This document shows, in pieces, positions 36,818-46,416 of a stretch of DNA of 64,000 nt. The DNA is from JACKBK01 sp963707275 (GTDB lineage Bacteria; Chloroflexota; Anaerolineae; JAAEKA01), in assembly GCA_963707275.1 (NCBI GenBank), contig CAVPPH010000001.1:1188106-1252105 (forward strand), given 5' to 3'. The notes beneath the pieces were generated by a model, which was not told where the DNA came from, ran no database searches, and saw only the letters and a program-made list of their open reading frames with translations. The number at the start of each line of letters is the position of its first letter. Position 1 is the first letter of the stretch. The position numbers and the translations under genes were made by a program.

Positions 36818-38124
36818 TTGAAACCGAAGTTGTTTGTCCCCGTGTTGGTGTTGGCACTCCTTGTCCTTGCTGCGATACCTACCGCCGCCGCACCTTTCCA
36901 TGCCGCTCCAATGCGGAGCTATGTGGCCGCCCCCTGCGTACCTGGCACAATCTATGAGTTTTCCTGCGACGTCAACCACGACGGCGTCGTCAATGTCCTC
37001 GACCTTCAGCTCACCGCCGGCCACTGGAACCAAACCGGCGTCTGGACCGGCGGCGGCGACGGCTGGTCGCTGACCGGCAACGCCGGCACCAACCCGGCGA
37101 CCAACTACATCGGCACCAGCGACGGCCAGCCGCTGGCCATCCAGCCGACGGGCGGCAACGTCGGCATCGGCACCACCACGCCCAACGCGCGCTTCAATGT
37201 CGTCGGCACCAGTTGGTTTCAGGGCGACAGCACACCGCTGCCGGCGGCCGCCGGCAAGGGGATTGCCATCGGATTTGCCGGTGAGCAAGGCTACATCTAC
37301 GGCTTCGACTACAGCACGTGGACGCACAAGAACCTGATAATTCAACATGACGGCGGGAAAGTCGCCATCGGCACGTCAACGCCCGCCGCGGCCAAGCTGA
37401 CTATTGTCGCGGGCACAGGGGAAAATGGTGTGCATGTAGGCTCGGTCGGCGCTAACGGCCTATACGTGGGATCAGCAGGAGAGAACGGAGTTAACGTGAA
37501 TCATGCCACGGGCCATGGTGTACTCGTTAACACAACAGACGGAGATGGGGTGTATGTTTGGGCTGCCGGTGGCTGGTCCGGTGCGTTTTGGGACAGCATC
37601 TTCGTCGGTGGCGTCTGCTCCGGCTGCCTACAGGCTGCAATTTTGCCATCAACGCAGGCAATCGTGTGTTGCAGCCCGGCGATGTGGTGAGCATTCAGTC
37701 GATTGTGTCTAGCGACTTCGACATCGGCTCAGTCCTCTGGCAGGTGGTTCCCGCGGAGGCAGGTCAGACCATTGTCGGTGTCGTAAAGGGCAGGGCTGAA
37801 ATTGATGTTGCAAAAGAACCCAGACCCGGCCAAAGCGGGCGTCGCCTGGTGCCGCGCGAGGGTGAAGCGCAACCTGGCGAATATGTCACCATCGTCTACT
37901 CCGGACCGATGCAGGTAAGCGTCGCGGCGGATGAAACTGGCATTGTGGCCGGCACACGCCTGACGGCCGCGGCAAATGGCGCGGTTCGTCCGCAGGGCAC
38001 GATCAGGGTGCAACTGGCCGATGGCGAAGGCACGGCAACTATGCCTGACAACGCTCCTGTGCTGGGTGTGGCGCTGGAAGCGCCGAAAGACGGAATGGTT
38101 TGGGTGTTGGTGAACCCGCAGTAG
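36818..38124 (+). CDS. Secreted protein of the V-N-P-Q C-terminal family (copy 2), frameshifted
   Basis: A TTG at 36818, 5 bases after AAAGAGG, gives a clean signal peptide (KPKLFVPVLVLALLVLAAIP). An upstream TTG at 36788 would add ten unlikely residues. A dockerin-like repeat follows (CDVNHDGVVNVLDLQLTAGH), then a domain with GGNVGIGTTTPNARFNV. Solenoid-like repeats come next (ENGVHVGSVGANGLYVGSAG, ENGVNVNHATGHGVLVNTTD). After a shift near 37635, the C-terminal domain continues through CNFAINAGNRVLQPGDVV and RRLVPREGEAQPGEYVTI to GMVWVLVNPQ. A C-S-G-C motif precedes the shift, matching C-T-G-C in the 38988 gene. Probably secreted; function unknown. Confidence 0.75.
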
Positions 38125-38188
38125 CTGCTCCTGAAGCATGTGCCGCAACGGGTCGGATGTGGTATACTTGCAGTGGAGATTTCACGCC

Positions 38189-38482
38189 ATGACAGAGTAC
38201 CCATCCGATCCGCAACGAACGCTCGATCCGGTGGCGATCCGCGAGGCGCTGGCAGGCTATGCGATTGCCAACCAAGTCATAGAGGCCGAGCTCATCGAGC
38301 AATTGGCTTCCATGACCGACGCTGAAGCACGCGCCATCGACCGAGACCTGTACGCCTTCTGGGCTGGAATGCCTGCGTGGACACGAGAGGGCCTGGAGCG
38401 CCTGGAGCCATTGCAGTTGGAGTTGTTGCTGGCAACACGGCAAGCCTTTGAACAGATGGCCATGGCTCAGGGTGTTTTATGA
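38189..38482 (+). CDS. Small helical hypothetical protein
   Basis: The 97-residue protein (MTEYPSDPQRTLDPVAIREA at the start) is largely alpha-helical, with IANQVIEAELIEQLASMTDA and a C-terminal LQLELLLATRQAFEQMAMAQ. An extended -10 (TGG then TATACT, 38163-38168) and a GGAG lie upstream. Its stop overlaps the start of the next gene as ATGA, so the two are translationally coupled. Two-gene sets of a helical protein and a nucleotidyltransferase-like protein are common in toxin-antitoxin modules. This gene may be the partner, but the similarity is contextual only. Confidence 0.6.
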   Translation: MTEYPSDPQRTLDPVAIREALAGYAIANQVIEAELIEQLASMTDAEARAIDRDLYAFWAGMPAWTREGLERLEPLQLELLLATRQAFEQMAMAQGVL

Positions 38483-38739
38483 ACCCGCGCGAAGAGGCCT
38501 CTTGGGAGCTACACCAGTTCTTCGCGGAACTGGGCATTCCCTATGCGATCATCGGCGGCGTGGCCGTGCAAATCTGGGGCCAGCCCCGACTTACGATCGA
38601 CGTTGATCTCACTGCGGTTGCCCCGCTAGATCAGCCGTCCAACGTCTTCATTCAGCAGGTTCTCGATTGCTTCCCTGCCCGGACCAACAACGCGCTGGAG
38701 TTAGCACAGCGTATCCATTCTGGCGAACAAGCGCAATAG
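38479..38739 (+). CDS. Nucleotidyltransferase-like protein (AbiEii/MNT-like), probably truncated
   Basis: The 86-residue frame reads ELGIPYAIIGGVAVQIWGQP, then LTIDVDLTA. The G-G-x-A...D-x-D arrangement is the core of the nucleotidyltransferase fold in AbiEii-type and MNT-type proteins. Relatives are usually 150-250 residues, and here the frame ends soon after ARTNNALELAQRIHSGE, so the C-terminal part is missing or lost through a shift. It overlaps the upstream helical-protein gene by four bases and is followed by a terminator. The block sits between two members of the V-N-P-Q family, so it looks inserted. Confidence 0.6.
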   Translation: MNPREEASWELHQFFAELGIPYAIIGGVAVQIWGQPRLTIDVDLTAVAPLDQPSNVFIQQVLDCFPARTNNALELAQRIHSGEQAQ

Positions 38740-38769
38740 TTGCTTCATCGACACTTACACGAGGAACTC

Positions 38770-38797
38770 AAGCCGCCGGGCAATTGCCGGGCGGCTT
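38770..38797 (+). terminator. Terminator after the nucleotidyltransferase gene
   Basis: A stem of about 14 bp with one compensating mismatch (aagccgccgggcaa with ttgccgggcggctt) is followed by TTGTTGTTC. It lies 30 bases after the stop. Confidence 0.7.
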
Positions 38798-38817
38798 TGT
38801 TGTTCACGGATACGAGC

Positions 38818-38868
38818 CTCGTCCTGGCAGAAACAGGAACGGTCAGGGTGCTGGTGAATTTGCAGTAG
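38818..38868 (+). pseudogene. Relic of the V-N-P-Q C-terminus
   Basis: Seventeen codons read LVLAETGTVRVLVNLQ and a TAG, a clear though altered match to the GMVWVLVNPQ ends of neighbouring genes. It is followed by the same kind of terminator that follows the 36708 end (both share gccggcg and cgtttaa). This marks the remains of another family member. Confidence 0.6.
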
Positions 38869-38889
38869 CGTCAGCGGTTTGCAAACAAC

Positions 38890-38924
38890 GAAGCCGGCGC
38901 GTGACGCGAAACGCTGCCGGCTTC
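38890..38924 (+). terminator. Terminator following the V-N-P-Q relic
   Basis: A 9-bp stem (gaagccggc, 38890-38898, with 38916-38924) is followed by CGTTTAATA. It resembles the terminator at 36732-36768. Confidence 0.6.
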
Positions 38925-38987
38925 CGTTTAATATGTTCAAAGGTCATTTGCGACTGCAACTCAGGTTCTTGCCATAAGGAGGGCGCC

Positions 38988-40169
38988 ATGAAATCCAGGA
39001 TGACCGCGATTCTTCTGATCGCCGTACTCTCCCTTGTCGCAGCCGTGTCTGTCTCCGCTGCACCCGAAGTCGGTCCGTGCGTTCCTGGCGGGGGCTACAA
39101 CCCTGCTTGTGACGCCGATCAAAACGGGCAGATAAACATCACCGACATCCAACTCACCGCCGGCCACTGGAACCAGAGCGGAATGTTCATCAGCGACAGC
39201 AATCACAACCACCTGGGTCAGACCTGGATCGGGGCCAGCAACCCCCTTAAGATCCAGGGGGCGTTTGGCGCGCCGGACTACGCCGGCGTTGTGTTGAGCA
39301 ACACCGCTGGTCATGGGCTGGCCATCCCTAATGCCAGCATCAACGGCATCTACATAGGCACAACAGGCTTCTACGGGATGGTAGTCAACGACGCAGCATT
39401 GGACGGCGTCTACGTGAACGAGGCGGGCAACCCATCGTCCGCCACGTTCTCAAACCAATCAAACGGCTTCGAGGTTGCCGGGGCGCAGGGCTACGGACTG
39501 TACGTCGGTCGATCTGACTTCAAGCGGCGTGAGCGTGAAATCGGCGGGATTCCACGGCGTGAACGTGGACTCGGCCTTCAACGACGGAGTGAACGTGTTC
39601 TCGGCGGGTGACGACGGCGTGGACGCGGCCGGCAACAACCTGGCCGGCTACTTCTTTGGCCCAGTACAGATCACTGGCGGCTGCACCGGCTGCCTGCTGG
39701 CGACCTTCGGCGTCAACGCCGGCGACACGCCCTTGGCTCCTGGCGACATCGTCTCCCTGGCCGGCCTGCGGGAGAGCGGTGTCGACAGTGTGCCGATGTT
39801 GATTGAGGTGCAGGCGGCGGCGAGCGGCGAAGCAGTAGTAGGCGTCGTCCAGGGGTGGGCGGAGTTGGTCACTGAGGAAGACCCGCGACCCACTGAAATC
39901 GGCCTGCGCCTGGTGCCACGTGAAGGCCCCGCCGATCCCGGCCAGTACGTCACCATCGCCTACTCCGGGCTGACGCAGGTGAAGGCCAGCGGGCCGCTTG
40001 AGAAGGGCGCGGTGGTCTCACTACCGGCGAAGATGGACACGCCCGGACGCTGCAAACCCGCACTCTCGATGGCATGGAAGTCACTGAGGGCGCGCAGCCT
40101 ATTGGCGTGGCGCTGGAAGCCCTGGACGAAGGTGAAGGCCTGATCTGGGCGCTGGTGAACGTGCAGTAG
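38988..40169 (+). CDS. Secreted protein of the V-N-P-Q C-terminal family (copy 3), frameshifted
   Basis: The ATG at 38988 follows AAGGAGG and gives a signal peptide (MKSRMTAILLIAVLSLVAAV). The dockerin-like repeat is CDADQNGQINITDIQLTAGH. A segment DSNHNHLGQTWIGASNPLKI is nearly the same as in the 24139 gene. Solenoid repeats follow (NASINGIYIGTTGFYGMVVN). A shift near 39510 leads to SGVSVKSAGFHGVNVDSAFN, GGCTGCLLATFGVNAGD and RLVPREGPADPGQYVTIAYS. A second shift near 40043 leads to LDGMEVTEGAQPIGVALEA and LIWALVNVQ with a TAG at 40167-40169. Probably secreted; function unknown. The shifts leave conserved sequence on both sides. Confidence 0.75.
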
Positions 40170-40337
40170 CCTCGTTCACGCCTCCGGCCTGGCTGCTGGG
40201 TGGCCTCGCCAGAGGCGGCTGCTTACCCCTGCTCCCTAGCACGCCAGCGACTTCCAGGCGCAGGGTTCTCGGTTGTCTGGCAGGTGCCAATCGTGGCACC
40301 TGATCATGTCTTACTTCACAGAAAACGGAGGTTCTCG

Positions 40338-41283
40338 ATGGCGCACGACGATCAATTCACAGCACTCGGTCCACCCTCGTCCGGATCAGGTTTCCCGTTC
40401 TCAGCCTTCTCGACGAGTGCGACGGGCATGGCATACGGTGTCAACGCACAGGGCGGCCGCTGCGGCGTATACGGAGAGAGCGTCAACTTCGAGAGCGGAC
40501 GCGAATCGGACGTCCAAGGAGTTGGAGTGCATGGCTTCGGCGAAAATTTCGGGGTGTTTGGCAACGGCAACCGGGGCATTGCCGGCGTCTTCGGCCAACA
40601 CAACAGACGACGTGGCGTCGGGATCATTGGCGCGAGCATGCGTGGCGGGACGGGTGTGGTGGGAGTTCAGCCTCGCATCACTCGGCAATCCTCTTGTAAC
40701 GTTCGCGTCAACTCCAAATCCGGTCGATGGATCGGGCACGGGCGTGTTTGGATCGAGCGGTTCAGGCACTGGCGTTCTAGGCACAAGTCATACAGGCCGC
40801 GGCGGAGTGTTTCAATCGATTGGTGATGAAGGGGAACCAGTAGTCGCCCAAATGCGGCTGGTTCCGGCGGACTATGATTGTGCCCGACGTGGTTTCAGCA
40901 AGTCCGGTGATGGTCGATCCAGCAAGTGTGAACGAATTGCCGCTTGCGGGCCAGAGTAGCGCGATCTGCTGGCGACGCAAAACGAAGAAGGCTCGTGCAC
41001 GTTATGGTTCTGCGTGAGAGCGGGCGAAAAGGACATTCCAGCCCAGTGGTCGCAGGTACTGTTGGGAGAAACCATCCTGGGCAGCAGGTAGCAGTGCGTG
41101 CCTCTGCGCCTGGTCCGACGGTCGAACCTGCGATATTCGCGGCTCACTGTCGGCGACGATCGGACGCTGCAAACCCGTACTCTCGACGTCATGGAAGTCA
41201 CTGAGGGCGCGCAGCCCATTGGCGTGGTGCTGGAAGGCTCGCCGAAGGACGGCATGATCTGGGTGCTGGTGAACCCGCAGTAG
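40338..41283 (+). pseudogene. Disrupted GVFG-repeat protein with V-N-P-Q C-terminus (copy 4)
   Basis: The frame from an ATG at 40338 (a GGAGG lies upstream) lacks a signal peptide. It consists of glycine-rich repeats typical of fibre-like proteins (GVYGESVNFESGRESDVQGV, GENFGVFGNGNRGIAGVFGQ, then after a shift near 40672 GTGVFGSSGSGTGVLGTSHT). It continues FQSIGDEGEPVVAQMRLVPA to a stop near 40959. A separate downstream frame ends LDVMEVTEGAQPIGVVLEGS and GMIWVLVNPQ at 41283, matching the C-terminus of the 38988 gene. About 150 bases between have no consistent frame. It is either a broken gene or a fused relic. Confidence 0.6.
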
Positions 41284-41301
41284 CTGCGCGACGCGTGCAT
41301 G

Positions 41302-41335
41302 AAAGTTGGCAACTTTTCGAAGAGTTGCCAACTTT
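41302..41335. repeat. Palindrome of the GTTGGCA family
   Basis: A perfect 13-bp stem (aaagttggcaact, 41302-41314, with 41323-41335) lies around an 8-base loop. It follows the stop at 41283 by 18 bases, may act as a terminator, and matches the copies at 21152 and 24217. Confidence 0.65.
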
Positions 41336-41345
41336 GCAGATAACG

Positions 41346-41380
41346 AGGCGCCGGGGACTTTCCGCAAGTCCCCGGCGCCT
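41346..41380 (+). terminator. Strong GC-rich hairpin
   Basis: A perfect 15-bp stem (aggcgccggggactt, 41346-41360, with 41366-41380) lies around the loop tccgc. A weak T-run (gcgcgttt) follows. It separates the secreted-protein block from the restriction gene. Confidence 0.7.
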
Positions 41381-41386
41381 GCGCGT

Positions 41387-41416
41387 TTGATGACGCGGCC
41401 CGCCGTGTGCTAGAAT
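41387..41416 (+). promoter_or_regulatory. Promoter of the restriction-modification gene
   Basis: TTGATG (41387-41392), an 18-base spacer ending in TGC, and TAGAAT (41411-41416) form an extended -10 promoter. The leader to the ATG at 41467 is about 44 bases. Confidence 0.6.
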
Positions 41417-41466
41417 AGCGGCTGTCGACTGCTCCGCATCTTCGACATCCACGGCAAGGGGTGACC

Positions 41467-44400
41467 ATGTCCGCATCTGACAAAGTCCACGAACTGATCG
41501 AGCGCTTCGAGCGCAATCTGCCGGCCTACAAGCAGGGCCGCTACAACGAGACCCAGGTGCGCGCGCGAGTTCATCGACCCGTTCTTCAAGGCGCTGGGCT
41601 GGGACGTGGACAACGAGCAGGGCTACGCCGAGGCCTACAAGGACGTGATCCACGAGGACGCCATCAAGGTCGGCCGGCGGCACCAAGGCGCCCGACTACT
41701 GCTTTCGCATCGGCGGCGCGCGCAAGTTCTTCGTCGAGGCCAAGAAGCCCTCGGTCGACATCCGCAACGACATCCACCCGGCCTACCAGCTGCGCCGCTA
41801 CGCCTGGACCGCCAAGCTGCCGCTGAGCATCCTGACCGACTTCGAGGAGTTCGCCGTCTACGACTGCCGCATCCAGCCCGACAAGACCGACAAGGCCTCG
41901 ACGGCGCGCGTCCTGTACATCGACCTTCGAGGAGTACGCCGACCGCTGGGACGAGATCGCCGGCGTCTTCGCCGCGAGGCGATCCTGCAACGGCTCCTTC
42001 GACAGGTACGTCGAGCGAGAAGGGCAGCAAGCGCGGCACGGCCGAGGTGGACGCCGCCTTTCTGGCCGAGATCGAACGCTGGCGCGACCTGCTGGCCCGC
42101 AACATCGCCCTGCGCAACCCCGGCCTCAGCCAGCGGACGCTGAACTTCGCCGTCCAGCCGACCATCGACCGCATCATCTTCCTGCGCATCTGCGAGGACC
42201 GCGGCATCGAGCCGTACGGCACGCTGCTGAGCCTGCCCAACGGCGCGCAGGTCTACGCCCGGCTGGTGCAGCTGTTCCGCCGCGCCGACGACCGCTACAA
42301 CTCCGGCCTGTTCCACTTCGGCGAGGAAAAGGGCCGCGGCGAGCCGCCCGACACGCTGACGCCCGGCCTGGCCATCGACGACAAGGTGCTCAGGGACATC
42401 CTCAAGAACCTCTACTACCCCGACAGCCCCTACGAGTTCTCCGTGCTGCCGGCCGACATCCTGGGCCAGGTCTACGAGCAGTTCCTGGGCAAGGTGATCC
42501 GCCTGACCGCCGGCCACCAGGCCAAGGTCGAGGAGAAGCCGGAGGTCAGGAAGGCCGGCGGCGTCTACTACACGCCGACCTACATCGTGGATTACATCGT
42601 CCAGCAGACGGTGGGCAAGCTGCTGGAGGGCAAGCGGCCCGGCCCGCAGGGCGGCGTCAGCAAGCTGCGCATCCTCGACCCGGCCTGCGGCTCCGGCTCC
42701 TTCCTGATCGGCGCGTACCAGTACCTGCTCGACTGGCACCGCGACCAGTACCTGGCCGACGGCCCGGAACGCTGGGCCAGCGGGCGCACGCCGCGCATCT
42801 TCCAGAGCCGGCACGGCGACTGGCGGCTGACCACCGACGAGCGCAAGCGCATCCTGCTGAACAACATCTACGGCGTGGACATCGACCCGCAGGCGGTGGA
42901 GGTGACCAAGCTGTCGCTGCTGCTCAAGGTGCTGGAAGGCGAGGACGAGCAGACGCTGGGCCAGCAGCTGGCGCTCTTCCCGGAGCGGGCCCTGCCCGAC
43001 CTGGCCAGCAACATCAAGTGCGGCAACTCGCTGATCGGCCCGGATTTCTACGACGGCCGGCAGCTGGCGCTGCTGGACGAGGACGAGGCGCTGCGGATCA
43101 ACGTCTTCGACTGGCAGGCGGCGTTTCCCGGAGGTCTTCGCCGGCGGCGGGTTCGACGCGGTGATCGGCAATCCGCCGTACATCCGCATCCAGGCGCTGA
43201 AGGAGTGGGCGCCGGTCGAGGTCGAGTTCTACAAGCAGCGCTACCGGGCGGCCAGCAAGGGCAACTACGACATCTACGTCGTCTTCGTGGAGAAGGGGCT
43301 GAGCCTGCTGAACGAGCGCGGGCGGCTGGGCTACATCCTGCCGCACAAGTTCTTCAACGCCAAGTACGGCGAGCCGCTGCGCGGCATGCATCGCCGAGGG
43401 CCAGCATCTGGCCGAGGTCGTCCACTTCGGCGACCAGCAGGTCTTTGCCGGCGCGACGACTACACCTGCCTGCTGTTTCTGGAGAAGCAGGGTCGCAAGT
43501 CGTTCAACTTCGTCAAGGCGCATGATTTGGAGGCGTGGCGGCAGGGTGAAAAGCAAGTTGAGGGAGAGATTGCTCGGACAAGGCTATCAGCTGGGTGAGT
43601 GGAACTTTGTGGTAGACGAGAAGCAGAACTATTTGACAGATTGCTCGAGATGCCGGCAAGCTTGGGAAGATCTGGCACATCGTTTGTTGGACTCCAGACA
43701 AGCGCAGATGACGTCTACGTGCTGGATGAACCGAGGTCAGACAGCTGATGGTCTGATCAAGGAATACGGACACGGTTCTTGAAGCGAGATCACCTCAAGC
43801 CTTCCTGAATTCAACGTTGATCGCTACGAGCACGTGATCGCTGCGTTGGCTATCTTTCCGTATCACAGTGGACAAGCAACGCTAATTCGCGAGCACAGTA
43901 GTTGCCAACGGTATCCGTTAAGCATGGACATATCTGAAGTCGACACAAGCACGATCGCTTCGGCACGCGGGAAAATGCGAATGGGACCACGATCACTGGT
44001 ACGCATATGTCTACCCAAAGAACCTTGCGCACATGTGACGTCCAAAGCTGATCGTCCCGGTGACTAGCCACAGGCCGACCGTCACTTTCGACGACCGATA
44101 CGCTTGTACATCACTGGTGGCGGAGACGGCGTGCTACGGCATCACAGCTGCAACACTATCCTGCAGTATGTCGGTATCTTCTTGGGCTACTGAACTCCAA
44201 GTGTTGACTTCGATTTCTTCGTCAAGCAGTGTGAGTACTCCACTCCGAGGTGGCTACTTCGGTCTCGAAGCAATACATCGATGCAACTCCCCATCCGCAC
44301 CATCGACTTCACCAACCCCGCGGACGTGGCGCGCCACGACCAGATGGTCGCGCTGGTGGAGCGGATGCTGGATCTGCACAAGCGGCTGGCCGCGGAGTCT

Positions 44401-44523
44401 GTGCCGCACGTCAAGACGGTGTTGCAGCGCCAGATCGATGCGACCGACCGGCAGATCGACTTGCTGGTGTATGAGTTGTACGGGCTGACGGAGGAGGAGA
44501 TCGCGGTGGTGGAGGATGGGTGA
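41467..44523 (+). pseudogene. Type IIG (Eco57I-like) restriction-modification enzyme, heavily frameshifted
   Basis: Pieced together, the frames give about 1,000 residues. The N-terminal nuclease-like part has GGARKFFVEAKKPSVDIRND, a PD-(D/E)xK-like core. The methyltransferase has ILDPACGSGSFLIGAYQY (motif I) and DAVIGNPPYIRIQALKEW (NPPY motif IV for N6-adenine methylation). The end reads LPIRTIDFTNPADVARHDQM to YELYGLTEEEIAVVEDG, usual for this family. Shifts occur near 41560, 41680, 41925, 41965, 42010, 43130, 43390 and 43450. From about 43.6 to 44.28 kb many more occur, leaving only islands (SFVGLQTSADDVYVLDE, WYAYVYPKNLAHM, PKLIVPVTSHRPTVTFDD). The target-recognition region is therefore unreadable. 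It is damaged either in the genome or in the data. Confidence 0.82.
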
Positions 44524-44532
44524 GCGCGGCCA

Positions 44533-44645
44533 TCCACGAATGCCTTCGGCAGCACGAATACACGAATTCAGAACCACACCCAAACGCACACTCCTCTATG
44601 CGGAACCACTTATTCGTGAATTCGTGTGCGTCAGCATTCGTGGAC
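44533..44645. repeat. Imperfect inverted repeat before the GxxExxY gene
   Basis: The left arm (about 44533-44570: ccacgaatgcc, cacgaatacacgaattc) is largely complementary to the right arm (about 44611-44645: attcgtgaattcgtg, cattcgtgg). Similar ATTCGTG repeats are, as I recall, common between genes in related genomes. It occupies the leader of the next gene. Confidence 0.6.
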
Positions 44646-44686
44646 GGCAACCTCCACGACAACACATTAATCAAGGAGAAACACCC

Positions 44687-45163
44687 ATGCCAGAACTGGT
44701 ACAGGACGCCACCGGCAACGACCTGACCTATCGCATCATCGGCGCAGCCATGGCTGTCCATAACGCGCTGGGGCTCGGCTACAAGGAGGAAGTCTACGAG
44801 CGGGCGCTGGCCGTGGAACTTGATCAACGCGGCATCCCTGCTCAGCGTCAGTTCCCGGTCGAGGTGTGGCACGAGAACGTACCGGTCGCTCTGTTTTACC
44901 TTGATTTGTGGGTAGACGAGCAGGTAGTCGTCGAGATCAAGGCATTGTCGCACCAACTGACCAACGACGAGCGAGCGCAAGTTATCAACTACCTCAAGGC
45001 AACCGGGGCTGCCGTCGGACTGTTGTTCAACTTTGGACGGCGACGGCTCGAATACCAGCGTATCTTCCCTGGCGCGGCCGGCGACAAGCCAGTCCAGCGG
45101 TTGGGACGTGACAACGTCAAGCGTCCCAGCTCACAAGATCAAACCGGACTGTTGGCTCCATGA
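44687..45163 (+). CDS. GxxExxY-family protein
   Basis: The ATG at 44687 follows AAGGAG. The N-terminal domain reads IIGAAMAVHNALGLGYKEEV then YERALAVELDQRG, the G-x-x-E-x-x-Y signature. Later come LDLWVDEQVVVEIKALSHQL and INYLKATGAAVGLLFNFGRR. The D...E-x-K arrangement (LDL and EIKA) resembles a PD-(D/E)xK nuclease-like core, but the biochemical role of this family is unsettled. The C-terminal 30 residues are longer than the usual family end at about 124, perhaps because the natural stop was lost. Its stop overlaps the start of the FAD oxidoreductase as ATGA. Confidence 0.85.
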   Translation: MPELVQDATGNDLTYRIIGAAMAVHNALGLGYKEEVYERALAVELDQRGIPAQRQFPVEVWHENVPVALFYLDLWVDEQVVVEIKALSHQLTNDERAQVINYLKATGAAVGLLFNFGRRRLEYQRIFPGAAGDKPVQRLGRDNVKRPSSQDQTGLLAP

Positions 45164-46290
45164 CACTCCCAGCCACCGCAGACATCGTCATCATCGGCGC
45201 AGGGGCGATTGGCTGCAGCACCGCCTGGCACCTCGCGCAGGCGGGCGTCACCAACGTCGTAGTGGTGGAGATGGGACAGGTGGGCAGCGGCTCGTCCAGC
45301 AAGTCGGCAAGCATGCTCAGCCTGCAGTTTGGCCGCGACGAAACGATGGCCCGTCTCGCGCAGCACGCCTACGCCTGCTACATGCGCTTCGAGGAGGAGA
45401 TCGGCGTCCCCATCGACTTCCGCCCCATCGGCTGGCTGAACCTCGCGACCGCAAGCGAGGCTGACGCCCTGCGCCGCGAAGCGGCCACGCTCCAGTCACT
45501 GGGGATCACCACTGAGCTGCTGACGCCGGACGAGATCACGCGCCGCTACCCGCTGCTCAACGTCGAAGACATCGTTCTCGGAACGTACGGCCCCGATGAC
45601 GGGCCGTTTGATCCACACATGATACTTTGGGGTTATGTCAAACGAGCCAGCCAGCATGGCGTGCGATTCATGCAAGGCGTCAGGGCCACGGGGATCGTGC
45701 AGCGCGGCGGCCGGGTCATGGAGGTTGAAACCGACGCGGGAACCATCGCCACGCCGCTGGTGATCAACGCCGCTGGTCCGTGGGCAGCCGAGATTGGCCG
45801 CTGGGCCGGCCTCGACATTCCAATCCTCAACTCAGCGCGCAGCATTCTGGTGACTGCACCGCTGGCCGCTGTGCCCGCTGATCACCCCTTCGTCGAGGAC
45901 CTGTCGGTCGAGTGGTACTTCCGCCCCGAGATCGACGGCGTGTTGATGGGCATGGGGAAGCGCCCGGCGCCCGATCTCAACACCGAAACGCCGCCTGAAA
46001 TGATCGACGCCATGATCGACGCCGCCGTCCACCGGGTCCCGGTCCTGGCGCAGGCTGAGTTGCTGACGGCCTGGACCGGCATCCGCCCACTGACAGCCGA
46101 CGGCTATCCCATCGTCGGCGCTGCGTCCGGGGTCGATGGGCTGCTGCTGAACTGCGGCTGGGGCGGTGTGGGCATCATCATGGCGCCCGTAGCCGGGCAA
46201 TTGCTGGCGGATCTTGTCACCAGCGGCGGTTCCAGTCTTGCAGATTTGGGGCGATTCTCATTGCGCAGGTTCGACAGCGCAGCGAAATAA
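45160..46290 (+). CDS. FAD-dependent amine/amino-acid oxidoreductase (DAO family)
   Basis: The 376-residue protein opens with a dinucleotide-binding motif (VIIGAGAIGCSTAWHLAQAG) and the arm SGSSSKSASMLSLQFGRDE. These are typical of D-amino-acid-oxidase-fold enzymes such as sarcosine oxidase beta subunits and glycine oxidases. The C-terminal FAD-contact segment is GIRPLTADGYPIVGAASGVD, then NCGWGGVGIIMAP. It would oxidise an amine or N-methyl amino acid; the substrate is unknown. The frame is intact. It overlaps the GxxExxY gene by four bases, probably an incidental consequence of that gene's extended end. Confidence 0.88.
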   Translation: MTLPATADIVIIGAGAIGCSTAWHLAQAGVTNVVVVEMGQVGSGSSSKSASMLSLQFGRDETMARLAQHAYACYMRFEEEIGVPIDFRPIGWLNLATASEADALRREAATLQSLGITTELLTPDEITRRYPLLNVEDIVLGTYGPDDGPFDPHMILWGYVKRASQHGVRFMQGVRATGIVQRGGRVMEVETDAGTIATPLVINAAGPWAAEIGRWAGLDIPILNSARSILVTAPLAAVPADHPFVEDLSVEWYFRPEIDGVLMGMGKRPAPDLNTETPPEMIDAMIDAAVHRVPVLAQAELLTAWTGIRPLTADGYPIVGAASGVDGLLLNCGWGGVGIIMAPVAGQLLADLVTSGGSSLADLGRFSLRRFDSAAK

Positions 46291-46358
46291 CGCTTTGCTC
46301 TGCGCTCCTGGCGATTCAACAACCCGTCTGTGATTTTCGCCAACCTCCCGCCGCTGAC

Positions 46359-46412
46359 TATAATCTCCTGTTGTCACGCTTCGTCCGTTACGGAGACTGA
46401 CAACAGGAGATT
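46359..46412 (+). promoter_or_regulatory. Promoter and 15-bp inverted repeat in front of the M23 peptidase
   Basis: TATAAT lies at 46359-46364. A perfect 15-bp inverted repeat has arms at 46362-46376 (aatctcctgttgtca) and 46398-46412 (tgacaacaggagatt). The right arm contains the AGGAG ribosome site used by the TTG at 46417. The left arm overlaps the -10, so the pair is either a regulator-binding site or, if transcription starts far enough upstream, a hairpin hiding the ribosome site. Confidence 0.65.
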
Positions 46413-46416
46413 TCAT

